DNA of 64,000 nucleotides from Diplocarpon mali (Eukaryota; Ascomycota; Leotiomycetes; Helotiales; Drepanopezizaceae). Below, piece by piece: positions 23,582 through 34,669 of this stretch; the stretch's first letter is position 1, and the number at the start of each line of letters is the position of its first letter. The position numbers were made by a program, and so were the translations under genes. The notes under the pieces were generated by a model. The model saw only the letters and a program-made list of their open reading frames with translations. It searched no databases and was not told the DNA's origin. The DNA lies in assembly GCA_024741835.1 (NCBI GenBank), contig JAENRP010000189.1:1-64000 (forward strand), given 5' to 3'.

Positions 23582-24903
23582 TCAGTCATCACGATCGCCT
23601 ACTGATGAGTTACTACCAGTTGACTTCGAGTCCCGCATGCTCGCCCGCTCACCCTTCACACAATGCTTGATGATCCAGGGATGCTTCTGGACCTGCTCGA
23701 GAGGAATTCGCTTCTCCGGATCTAGCACAAGCAGCTGTGATCGGTTAGCCAAAAATACTACGGCAATCAAAGGAGCGTCACTTGCTCTTTTAATTAGATC
23801 CTTCGCTTCTGGGCTGACAAAACTTGGAATTGTCATCTCTCCTCTAGCAATCTTCCTCTGGGTCATCACAGGTGTATCCTCGAAAGGCGCTTCTCCGACC
23901 AAAAACTCGTATGTCAAGACTCCCAGACTCCAGAGATCAACCTTTTCGCTGTAGTAATTGTCCTGACTTCCGGGCTTGATCATCTCTGGTGGAAGGTAGT
24001 CAAGAGTTCCACACATCGTGTTCCTCCGGTTGTTTGGCGCATGAACACTCCAACCAAAATCAGAAATTTTGATCTCTCCATGGATGCCAACCAAGATATT
24101 TTCCGGCTTGATGTCCCGATGCATCACATGCTTCTTGTGCAGAAACTTCAAGGCCGCAGCCATTTGGGCAATGTACTGGGCGGCTTTCCACTCTGGAAAT
24201 CGATTTTCACGTCGGAGATGCTTGTATAGCTCTCCCTTTCCAGCGAACTCCAGAATTAAGAATATCCTCTTGCTGTCGTGGAAATGTCCATACAGTTGAA
24301 GAATGTTGGGATGACGTAAGTTGCTCTGGATTTCAATCTCTCGCCGAACTTGCTTCTCGACCTTCCCTTGCTGAATCTCATTCTTGTGGAGGACTTTCAA
24401 AGCGCAAATAAATCCTGAGCTACGTTCCCGAGCGAGGTATACACGGCCGAACTTCCCCTTACCGAGAGGCCGTCCGATCTCGAACATACCGAGGTGAAAT
24501 TGTTTTGGCGGGGCAGGTTGCTCGTATATGGGATCTGACTTGCGCTCGAGCTTGATCACTTCATCTGATCCCCTTGATGATCCTCCTTTCCTAGGCGGCG
24601 AGCCGGTTTGCATGCTGGAGGCCCGCCATTGCGCAGCCTGGGAAGGGACGGTGACTTTCGTGCTGGTTGTGTTCTGGTTCTGGATGGCGATCTTGAGAAG
24701 GTTGGCTCTGCTGGCATTCTGGGATAATTGGGAGGAGTTTGCTGACGTTGTTGTAATCTTGGACATATTAATTCGCGTCTATTGTTGCAATCCGTGAGGA
24801 ATGAAGATACCTTGGACTTTTGGTACTTGCTTCCATCGCCAGTATCATTTTCATCGTTAACTGACATGCGCTCGAAGCGCGATTCGAGGGCCCGGGTCGC
24901 CAT
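23582..24903 (-). CDS. IPL1: Aurora-type serine/threonine kinase
   Basis: Three exons: 24903-24811, 24757-23786 and 23734-23582, giving 405 residues. The N-terminal 115 residues are low complexity. The kinase domain then shows [18 protein letters not shown] (glycine loop), ALKVLHK (VAIK lysine), [11 protein letters not shown] (catalytic loop), DFGWSVH (the DFGWS signature of Aurora kinases), [16 protein letters not shown] (activation segment with the Aurora Thr) and a C-terminal KHPWI. Fungi usually have one Aurora, acting in the chromosomal passenger complex at kinetochores and the spindle. Intron 1 is 53 nt (GTATCT...CCAAG). Intron 2 (23785-23735, 51 nt) appears to be GC-AG (GCAAGT...TCACAG) and has no in-frame stop; removing it restores the conserved [12 protein letters not shown]. 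Retention would add 17 residues inside the kinase C-lobe. Confidence 0.97.
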
Positions 24904-25214
24904 AGGGAAAGATCGCAGTGATAGTGAGACAATGCCTCTGTATTATATCTATCTGGCAGGACAGCGGTCGATTGTATACTGTAGCTTACTATGAAGATTC
25001 GTGACTTAAGTCATTTCTGTGTTCGGAACTGGATGCGCCTGCCAATATTTGGGGAAAATATGCTAGCATTGTTGGCTCAGCAACGATAATTTGAACCTCC
25101 TCCCCGCGAATGCCCCGCCACATTAATTCTAGCTAGCTCGGGGCTGAGAGAGTTTGGCATTGATTGCGACAACAACAAAAGGGCCTTCCAAGAATCTAGC
25201 TGCTGTGACTCGAC
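24904..25214. promoter_or_regulatory. Shared divergent promoter of Aurora kinase and TIP41
   Basis: The start codons at 24903 (minus) and 25215 (plus) are 311 bp apart. Both promoters must sit here. No specific transcription factor site is assigned. Confidence 0.6.
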
Positions 25215-26213
25215 ATGGATTTCAACGGCCATATCAATGCGATGTTTCCTGCACCAGATGTTAAAGAGAGCTCTACGGTATCTTATCTACAGAAGGGTTT
25301 CAAGATCACCGCGCGAAAGCTTCCGATCTCGAAGTCCGGACCTATTGATGAGATGTCGCTGAAGTTGGGTATACCGGTACCTGAGATGATATTCGGTGAT
25401 AATATGGTCTCGGTCGAGCATGTGGCGAGCGGATGGCGCCTAGAGTTTAACGCATATGATGCCTTGGACCGTGTGGACAAGACGGACAAGAATATGCTGA
25501 AGGTTGCTTATTCGAAGGAGTGGTCAAGCAGCAGGTTTGGTTTTCGAAGCCCTGCTAAACCAATGAAATTTTGCTAATTATATCTAGGGAGAAGGCTCAC
25601 GAGAATATCAAAGAGGTAGTGAAGCCTTTCGACTGGTCGTACACAACGGACTACAAGGGAACCATTACTCGTGGAAAGCCTTTCGAATTACAGAAAGACT
25701 ATTCGGAACCGATCCCCATAGAATTATTGAAACGGCCTGACCCGATCTTGTTCTTTGAGGAAGTCGTCCTATACGAAAGCGAGTTGGATGATAATGGTAT
25801 CTCCATTGTCTCCTGCAAGTTCAGAGTCATGCCAAGCCGGATGTTGCTGCTATGCCGCCTTTTTATGAGGCTTGACAAAGTTTTGGTCAGAATTCGAGAT
25901 ACAAGAATCTACGTGGACTTTGATACAGGCAAGGTCATCAGAGACTACACAGAGAAAGAGGAAAAGCTTGATAAGGTCAATCATGTATGTGCCATTCTAT
26001 CCATTGCGTCTCATATTCCCTTGATTTTTCCGCCGCATTTTGGCTCCCTATCTCGGAAGTGATCAGGGATCCATCTTGCTGACCTTGTTTCAGGACCTGC
26101 TATCTTCGGGAAAGCTACATAGCGAACTAACTACTGCCCTTCGTGATCCAAACCAGATTGTCCATCTCCTACCAGAAGTTGTACATACTTTAGAGAGCCT
26201 GACAGTCTCCTAG
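25215..26213 (+). CDS. TIP41: TIP41-like regulator of type 2A phosphatases
   Basis: Three exons: 25215-25534, 25588-25984 and 26094-26213, giving 278 residues (yeast Tip41 is 356). Introns are 53 and 109 nt with GTTTGG and GTATGT donors. Conserved family segments are visible: GFKITARKLPI, LGIPVPEMIFGDNMV, LEFNAYDAL, KVAYSKEWSSSR, PFDWSYTTDYKGT, LLKRPDPILFFEEVVLYESELDDNG, FRVMPSRMLLLCRLFMRLD and VRIRDTRIYVDF. In yeast, Tip41 binds Tap42 and frees PP2A-like phosphatases under nutrient stress, so it acts downstream of TOR. Exon 3 (DLLSSGKLHSELT...) is a variable tail; the second intron could be read differently without changing the core. Confidence 0.96.
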
Positions 26214-29200
26214 CTTTATTTTTCCCGCTGCTACTACTAATACCTCGCATAGCGTTGGAGTTATCGTCGGATTGAGTGGGGCGTTCGGTGCAGCTTTCTC
26301 TGACATTGCGGAACAATGAATCTATGATACAGTACCAAGTCTTGACCCTTTTCTTTACGAGACATCGTCAAGGTAGCAAATTGTCTGGATATTTGTACAC
26401 TTGTGTTTAATCCGGATCCGCCTGTTGGAACAACCATAACCATTAGCCTCGAAATCTATCCGATATGCCTCTACCTCATGGTAAACAGATATTGCACGAG
26501 TCCAGGGGCTTACGGGTAGCTACATTTGAAGCGCCAGCACAGCCAACCCTACCTAATACAGTCTTCCGGACCTTGACCGTTGATAGAAGAGCTCGGGAGT
26601 CGGTGAGCCTTCCTCACTTCATGCAACACGTGCATGCCAATTTTTTTGCGCCATATTTATCCCTTATTTGGTCTCAAAAATTTGCGGCAACTTCCTTCTA
26701 AGTCCGGCCTAACCCGTCTTAATTGTTAAGATTATGACTACGCTAGCGGGAAAAAAGCCCTTTGGATACTTGCCCCAATAATAAGAGACGCTAGTGATTA
26801 CAAAACGGTGCAGACAAGGTGGTAATGTGCTGGACTAAACAAGACCTTTACTCCTCACTGTGCACTTTCGAATTGGTAGGTTTCCATCTCTGGAACTGAT
26901 TAATCGCCAAGCAGGATTGGTTTTGCGGGTCTCTTTGCAGAGGAGGCTTGTCAGTTTCTGTGCAAAGCCGAAGGAGGGGTCCATAGCGTACCCTTGTACG
27001 TACAGGGCTGCAGTACTTTGGTATTGGGCATGCCTGTAATAACTACACGGGCTCATACCTTGCTGAAGATCACACTATCTAAATCTGATAAACTGATAGC
27101 GAGTTTCTTAAACTGCAGCTAGTCATTTCCTGATTAGGATTTCCTGGACGATGCAAAGAGCAGAGCCAGAATCGTGAGGATTTGAAGCGTGAATCTGAAC
27201 TGAACAGGAAGAACAATTGTGACCCAGTGAGCACTAACTGGAGGCTCAAGTGTAGTCACGGCACGTGACTCTGAGAAAGGGGCTTGACTTGAAGTCTGGA
27301 AGTTCACGCGCAAGGGTTGCAAACTCATGGCACATCCGTCAAGTTGATAACATGTATTGCTGTACATACATTTCAGGTGGTTTCATGTTTGCTGGCGCTA
27401 TTCGAATCGCTGAGACCGTGTCAGTTGCAAAAATGGGTTTGAGCTGGTGGGCCTGGTTGCAGTGGTCGCGCATGTACCTACGGAGGTAGTCCCTTTTTCC
27501 AGCGGGCTGCAAATGTTGACCTTTTGTTCCTGAAGGCAGATGATTATCTGCATTAGTTAAGTACCCTGTGTTGGGTACGCCCAACTTTACAACACGTTGA
27601 AAAGAGCGAGTACAATGGTGATCTTCTGCCCCCCTGTTTTTGACGTTCTAAACTTTTTTCCTTACAAGCAAATCATAACACGAGAAGAGTTCTGAAAGCT
27701 GCTATGCTAGGCTGCTTCTAGGAAAGATTGCACATATTGTTATCAAAACTGTACTATTAACATGGTGTTGAGGTCCTAATTCCCAGCCTACCCTATTGAC
27801 TCGGAGTAAATGATAACAGCAGTACCATTTTAATAATTGTTGATAAGGATATTTGTCCTCAAGTATTCCCAATATTGCAAGCGCATACACGGCTAAGGCG
27901 CAAATTATGAGCCACAACGAGGACAAGGATAGAGACGTTTAATCACTGTGTATGCAACTGTGTTTTGCACTACACAGTACTGTCTCGTGGCATATGGATC
28001 CCATCTCTGCCAACGATAAGTTGGCACTGATCCAATACTTCGTCTCAGCTACGCACTTGGATGTATGCTAACAGACTTAGACATTCTTAAGAAAACACGT
28101 TCTGGATATGGCGCTATTGATCAAGACGGTTGCAAGCTGAGACACAAGTAAGATAATACCGTGTGAAAGTATATTTAAACTTGCAAACCTGTTGGAACTC
28201 TCATGAAGCTGACAATAGAAGTTATGTGGTGTTTATTCAGCCTGCGACGAAGTCTACTTTGTAATACTGTCGCCTACGTGAGTAGTATATCCTGTTGCCA
28301 GGACATGACATGTACAAAGAGATATTACCTATCACTGCACAATATTTTAACCCTCACCCACCATGCATTTACCACTTCGAAACCCCCCCCCACCAACCAC
28401 CTTTCCCGGCGCGGGTCATAACCATTTCGGGATGATGAGGTATAGCTATAAGGTAAGGTAAGATACTCACGATTTTCTTTTACATAGTTTTTCGCAGAAA
28501 TCATGGGTTAAATCCTGCTCGTGAATCTCCACTATCAAGGGCTACAACCACTCGGAGCATAATGGTATATTTAGGCATCCAAACAGCATTTTCAAGTTGA
28601 AAGTCCAAAGGCTGACTGGCTAATGTAAAGGCTGCCCAATTTTAGAAGTATCTTGGCTTTACGTTGTTCCTTTAGTTTGTGAGAATAAAAAGTAATCAAT
28701 TAGTTAGAACATGTACATTTACAAGGGAGAATTCGTATTTCAATGATAATTGTTATTTTCTGAGTGATTGACTCCCCCTTGTGGTATGGTGTTGATCAGT
28801 GGGGGTTGGGATAGGCGAAACGAATAAATAAAAACCAGGAGTATACAGTTGAGCTTCTGCATACTGGGCCTTGCCGCGTGGGAAAGACAGCCAGCTACCA
28901 GTGCATTCGCTCGAGCATATACTCGCAATAGACTGCATCCAATTCTGACTGCAACGTAGCACAACATCGAGGACAAGGACAAGACAACAGAAGGCGAAGT
29001 TGTGCGACCAATGTCAGGGCGTTGCTGTGGTCTATTGACACCTCAGTTTCTGCAATGTGGGGATCCCACGGCTGGCGAGTCATCGTATCCAAGCCAGAAC
29101 CTGCGTCTGAACAGCTGTTGAATGGTGTTCTGCTCATCTGTTTGAATCCTCGCCTCTCCGCTCCCCCTCCTCCTCCCCGTGATCCTCCTCGACTTGCCAC

Positions 29201-29658
29201 CCTTGTTCGGTGCGCAGGTCTGGGTTCGTCTGCTGCTCGTTAGATTTACGTGCGTCCAAGGGACTTGCTCTCTAGCCGCCGCCGTCACAGCTCATCCTCT
29301 GCAGCTTCAGCTTCAGCTTCGCTCTTGTGATCCAAGCTCGCCAGCGTCTCGATATTTAGATTCGTGTATTCGCCGCACCGCACTTGCAATCCCTCTGCAA
29401 TTCGTCCCATCCACTCGGGCTGCACCTCGGCACACGGTACCGAGCCTCGTCTCCTTTGGCCGCAGTGGCACGGACCCCTACTATTCCACCCCGGCTCGAG
29501 CTCACTCTCCAAACGCAACCCTTCACCAAGCTAAGCAGGGGTTCTCGTCTACGGCCAGTCTTCCCGGCTCGATCTTGAGCTGCGTATCTTCGACCCGCCG
29601 CTCCCAAATTCCCACTGCATTACGGCATCTCGTCGTCAAAATCCAGCTCTGCCAGACC
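26214..29658. other. 3.4-kb intergenic region upstream of STE23, no supported gene
   Basis: Only short, unconvincing frames occur. A poly-C run lies at about 28384-28392. From 29179 to 29658 the reading frame of STE23 stays open for 160 codons but contains no ATG, so I treat it as 5' untranslated leader. The rest probably holds the STE23 promoter and the TIP41 3' end. Confidence 0.5.
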
Positions 29659-32600
29659 ATGCCCACCATGTCCCAACCGCAATCCCCGGTGACGCACGAC
29701 AGTCCCTTGAGGGAGCACAGACATCGACCTGTCGAGAGGCTCACGGACAGTCTGGAGACCCCATCTCTCGATGACCGCAGCTATAGGGTTGTGCGTCTGC
29801 CAAACCAACTCGAGGTGCTCCTCGTACATGATGCCGAAACCGACAAGGCCTCTGCCGCTATGGACGTCAATGTTGGCAACTTCAGCGACGAAGAAGAATT
29901 CCCGGGCATGGCTCATGCTGTAGAGTAAGTTGCCCCTGCTCTCACCCTTTTGGAACTCAAAGCTAATATCATCTAGACATCTACTATTTATGGGGACCAA
30001 GAAGGTACGGAGAGATAATCGTTTTAACTGGGTCTTGCAGAGGCTTCTCGTTTCCGTTTAGATCTACGGACTGCACCCCAGAGCAAGATGAATTCTCATC
30101 CAGGGCCATACCTATTAGACTTGAACTTGCTGCAGTGATCAATTGCTAATGCTCCCATAGTACCCAGTGGAAAATGCCTACTCTCAATACCTATCCTCCC
30201 ACTCCGGAAGCTCGAATGCTTACACTGGTGCTACATCTACCAACTACTACTTCGAAATTGCTGCAAAGAAGGGCGAAGATGATGCTGCTGATGACCAGTC
30301 ACCTTTGTTTGGAGCTCTCGACAGATTTGCACAGTTCTTCATCGATCCCCTCTTTCTCTCCTCCACCCTGGACCGAGAGCTAAGAGCGGTTGATTCAGAG
30401 AACAAGAAGAATCTACAGAGCGATATCTGGCGGCTACATCAGTTGGAGAAATCGCTCTCAAATCCCAAACATCCATACTGCCACTTCTCGACCGGAAACT
30501 TTGAGGTCTTAAAGACACAGCCGGAGGCTCGAGGAATTGACGTTAGACAAAAGTTCATGGATTTTCATGCCAAGCACTACTCCGCGAATAGAATGAAACT
30601 GGTAATCTTGGGGAGAGAATCCTTGGACGTCTTGGAAGCATGGGCTGCCGACCTTTTTGCTGGAATTAGGAACATGGATTTGCCACAAAATCGCTGGGAG
30701 GACGAGGTGCCACTTGGAGAGAAGGATCTCTTGACTCAATGTTTCGCCAGGCCAGTCATGGACTCCAGACAGTTGGACCTTCAATTTCCGTTCATAGATG
30801 AAGAACTACTTTTCGAGTCGCAACCGAGTCGTTATATCAGCCATTTAATTGGTCACGAGGGACCTGGAAGCATCATGTCTTTCGTTAAGTCCAAAGGATG
30901 GGCCAATGGTCTCAGTGCAGGTACGTCAATCCAATGACATAAACGACAAGGGCGTGCGAACGATTGATCCCGACCAGCAATTCGGGAGTATGTAGCGCTT
31001 ACAATTTCTATTGGGGCTGCATGATATTTACTTGGAGAGCTTCGGAGTTACTGACGGTACTTCGGCAGGTGTATACCCAGTCTGTCCTGGTACTCCAGGG
31101 ATACTCACCATTCAAGTTCGACTCACAGAGGAGGGGTTGAAGAATTACAAGGAGATTGTAAAGGTTATTTTCCAATACATATCTCTTTTGAAAGAGACAC
31201 CACCTCACCAATGGGTTTTTGAGGAGCAAAAGGGACTTGCAGAGGTAGATTTCAAGTTCAAGCAAAAGACGCCAGCCAGCCGGTTCACAAGTCAAATAGG
31301 CGCTGTTATGCAGACACCGCTGCCCCGAGAATGGCTTCTTAGTGGATACAGCATGTAAGTTATCGTCCTAGGCTTGGCAAATCCCTGGCCGGCGAGTGGA
31401 CAGCGAGCACATGTGGAAACGAAGACACTGATTTGGGTGTGTTAGGCTTCGGAAGTTTGACCCAGCGAGGATTCAAGAAGCGCTCGCATGCCTGAGACCA
31501 GATAACTTTCGGATGATGGTTGTGTCTCAAAATTACCCTGGAAGTGGAACTTGGAAGGAGAAAGAAAAGTGGTACGGGACCGAGTACACATACGAGAAGA
31601 TACCTGCGGATTTCTTGTCAGAAGTCAAACTTGCCGCCGCCAGTACCTCTAAGAATCGGTTGACTGAACTGCACTTACCCCACGAGAACCAGTTTATCCC
31701 TACGAAGCTCGAGGTCGAGAAGAAAGAGGTCAAGGACCCCGCGATCTCGCCAAAGCTCATTAGAAACGAAGAGTTGGTACGGACGTGGTACAAAAAGGAT
31801 GACCAGTTTTGGGTCCCCAAAGCCAACCTTTTTGTTAAACTCCGAAGCACGCTGCCCAACGACACGGCAGAGAACTGGCTGAAGTCTCGAATCTATACAG
31901 ACTTGGTCCGAGATGCGTTGGAGGAGTATGCCTATGACGCGGAGCTTGCAGGGCTAGAATTTTCGATTTCCAACGCTTTGGGAATTGAGATTGCCGTTTG
32001 TGGCTACAACGATAAGTTATCCGTGCTTCTGGAGAAGGTACTTTTTACTATGAGAGACCTCGAAGTCAAAGTAGATCGCTTCGAGATCATCAAAGAGCGG
32101 CTATCGCGAGGTCTCCAAAATTGGCATTTTCAACAACCATACAGCATGATTGGCGACTACACCACCTGGCTGAATACGGAGAAGATATTTCTCCAGGACG
32201 AAATCCTAGCAGAATTGCCCCATCTCACTGCAGCTGACGTCCAACAATTCTTTCCACATCTCTTGCGACAAGTGCATATCCAGACCTTCGTACATGGCAA
32301 TCTTTACAAAGAAGACGCGCTGAAGCTAAGCAAACTTGTTGAGACCACTCTGAAACCAAGAACTCTTCCTGAAATTCATTGGCCTATTGTTCGGCAATTG
32401 GTCTTTCCGCCGGGTGGCAACTTTGTCTACCATAAGACTCTGAGAGACCCAGCTAACGTCAATCACTGTATCGAGTATCTCTTGCTTATTGGAGACAAGT
32501 CTGTGCGCCCTTTGAGGGCCAAGACTTTGCTTCTCGACCAAATGACACACGAACCAGCTTTTGATAATCTGCGCACCAAAGAGCAGTTGGGATACGTTGT

Positions 32601-33291
32601 CTTCAGCGGCGCTCGTATCGCGGCAACAACTATCGGCTACCGATTCATCATACAGAGCGAGAAAACTCCAGAATATCTGGAATCCAGAATCGACTCTTTC
32701 CTGACTGGGTTCAAGGATACTCTCGAACAGATGACCGACAGTGATTTCGAGGGGCACAAGAGAAGTCTGATCACGAAGCGATTGGAAAAGTTGAAGAACT
32801 TGGACCAAGAATCCAATCGACTTTGGGCGCACATCGATAACGAGTGGTTTGATTTCGCACTCGGTAAATTTACCCTTTCTCCTGTCCTACGATTTGCTTT
32901 CCAGCAATACTGATATCGTATTGCAGTTCACGAGGACGCCGCTCACGTCAGAACTCTCACTAAACCCGACATGATTGATTTCTATGACCGCTTCATTCTC
33001 CCGTCCTCGCCATTGAGATCGAAGCTTGCAGTCCACCTCAACGCCCAGACCCCAAGCTCTACTGATACCTCAACTGCTGCTGGGGTAATAGAGAAAAGCA
33101 TGAAGGTTCTAGGTCTCGACAAGAATTCCGAGGACCAAGGAGAGACCGCCAAAGCGACACCACAAGGCAACGGCACGACTCCATATGTCATCACCGATGT
33201 CCGAGAATTCAAGTCAAAGCTACAACTTAGCGCCGGCGCTCGACCTGTAAAGCACCTTACTGAGTTCGAGGAGCTGGATGCGAAATTGTGA
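29659..33291 (+). CDS. STE23: M16 metalloprotease, STE23 / insulin-degrading enzyme type
   Basis: Six exons: 29659-29924, 29977-30004 (28 nt), 30161-30920, 31069-31354, 31446-32863 and 32927-33291, giving 1,040 residues; yeast Ste23 has 1,027. The inverted zinc motif HAVEH (HxxEH) is present in MAHAVEHLLFMGTKKYP, with the intron splitting the Glu codon; the third ligand falls in the downstream SENKKNLQSD region. The substrate-binding segments ENAYSQYL, SSNAYTGATSTNYYFE, RELRAVDSENKKN and, in the C-terminal half, RTKEQLGYVVFSGA are typical of insulysins. The enzyme degrades or processes short peptides; in yeast it makes the N-terminal cut of a-factor precursor along with Axl1. I chose the ATG at 29659; another in-frame ATG lies at 29668. 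Intron 4 (148 nt) is the least certain junction. Confidence 0.95.
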
Positions 33292-34669
33292 AGTTGTACT
33301 CAGTGAACTATTACATTATACTCAATTTTGGTATTTTTGGGTTTCGTCAAAAGCGGTGTGGTTGGCATAGACCAGAGCGTGTCGCGATGACACACCATAA
33401 CTTATTTACACTTACACTGAGGGCTCATTGCTGGAGTCGGTGTCGGCTTTGACTTTGGTCTCCCATTGGTCGCGTCAGAATTCTAGGTGCTGTGACGGGA
33501 TTTGTAGATATCTAATTGTCAAGTACCTTTTCGATCACTTTTTCCTTAAATGCAGTATGGTCTAGGGAGATTTTCCTCGCTTTTACAACTAAGAACATAG
33601 ATGTGACTACATGTTAGACCATGCCGCCGCTACCGACAAGCGAGGCAGAGAGCAGCTACTCACTGCGAAGCGGAAACTCTTGAAGGTGATGAAAAGGTTG
33701 TCGTAATTCTTGGACCTACATCATCAGCTACGTGCTGGTCTTTTTTCTTTTTTTATTGAACAAAGAGAGAGACAGAGAATAAGAAAAATTATACTAGAGA
33801 GGCGAATAACTTCAAAGCCCTAGGGGTCTATTTTAGGGCACTTCCGTCACGAGGCTCGTCACAGGGGATCACTGACCGGCTACAGCCCTCATCTCAAGTT
33901 CTGATTGGTTCTAAACACGGCAATATGACCAGGAGCATTGGAGAGGGTACATCGTCGTAGAATATGGGAAACTTGAGTATGGGCCTGTACTCGTCCGCCG
34001 CTGATTCGACAAAATTGCCACACCATCTCAGGCTTCGTGCTTTATAGATTTAGGGATATCAGAAGAGCCAAGAAGGGACTGTTTCAATGCACTGTACTCT
34101 GTGGCCTTGCGAGAGAAACGAATTGCAGGGTCGGACGATCTAGGAAATAGGTGGCCCAGGACATGTAGTCTGAATGAGATAGAGTCGTGCTTGACGAATG
34201 AGTTTAAAGTTTGCTTGTGGGAATGAGAAATACTTGGGATAGATTGGGGCGAGGCATATGCTCGAAAGGTGCTCATCGACCTGGAGATGCTCCACTTAAT
34301 AGACAACAGGCCATGGCACCCTCACAAGAGTCCAAATATCTTAGTCGAAGTATTGCTTTCTCCTTTAGTGCGGTATCTCTTATTAGGAAGCACGACTTCC
34401 CGCACTGCATCTGATAGTCATTCACCTCATCTTTGCAGACGCTCCCAAATCCTCCGCACATGTTTGGTGCAATTCCATGAGTCGTAACTCTTTTTGTGGT
34501 TTCGTGGAAAAGCCCAGGCCAAGTCAGCCAGATGAACAGCGCGCCGGCTTGCAAAGGCATTTATATATTATAATCATCACCTTCACAGCCACTCCCAACG
34601 CCAACCCTAATTCAACCAGAGACCTTTCTCAGCCCAGAGACGGTGACACCAAGACAAAATATTTTTTGC
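33292..34669. other. Convergent intergenic region STE23 / ubiquitin hydrolase, no gene seen
   Basis: About 1.4 kb lies between two stop codons that face each other. T-rich and A-rich stretches near 33738-33790 may serve 3' end formation. The longest frames (34306-34028 minus, 34477-34722 plus) have no recognisable motif. Confidence 0.5.

Noticed and set aside
23582..24766. Aurora kinase as one uninterrupted 394-codon frame
   Set aside because: It starts inside the leader and contains 17 residues absent from the conserved [12 protein letters not shown] block; the two-intron model restores the family sequence at both places.
34028..34306. 92-codon minus-strand frame between STE23 and the ubiquitin hydrolase
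   Set aside because: No recognisable domain and no splice partners; more likely chance.
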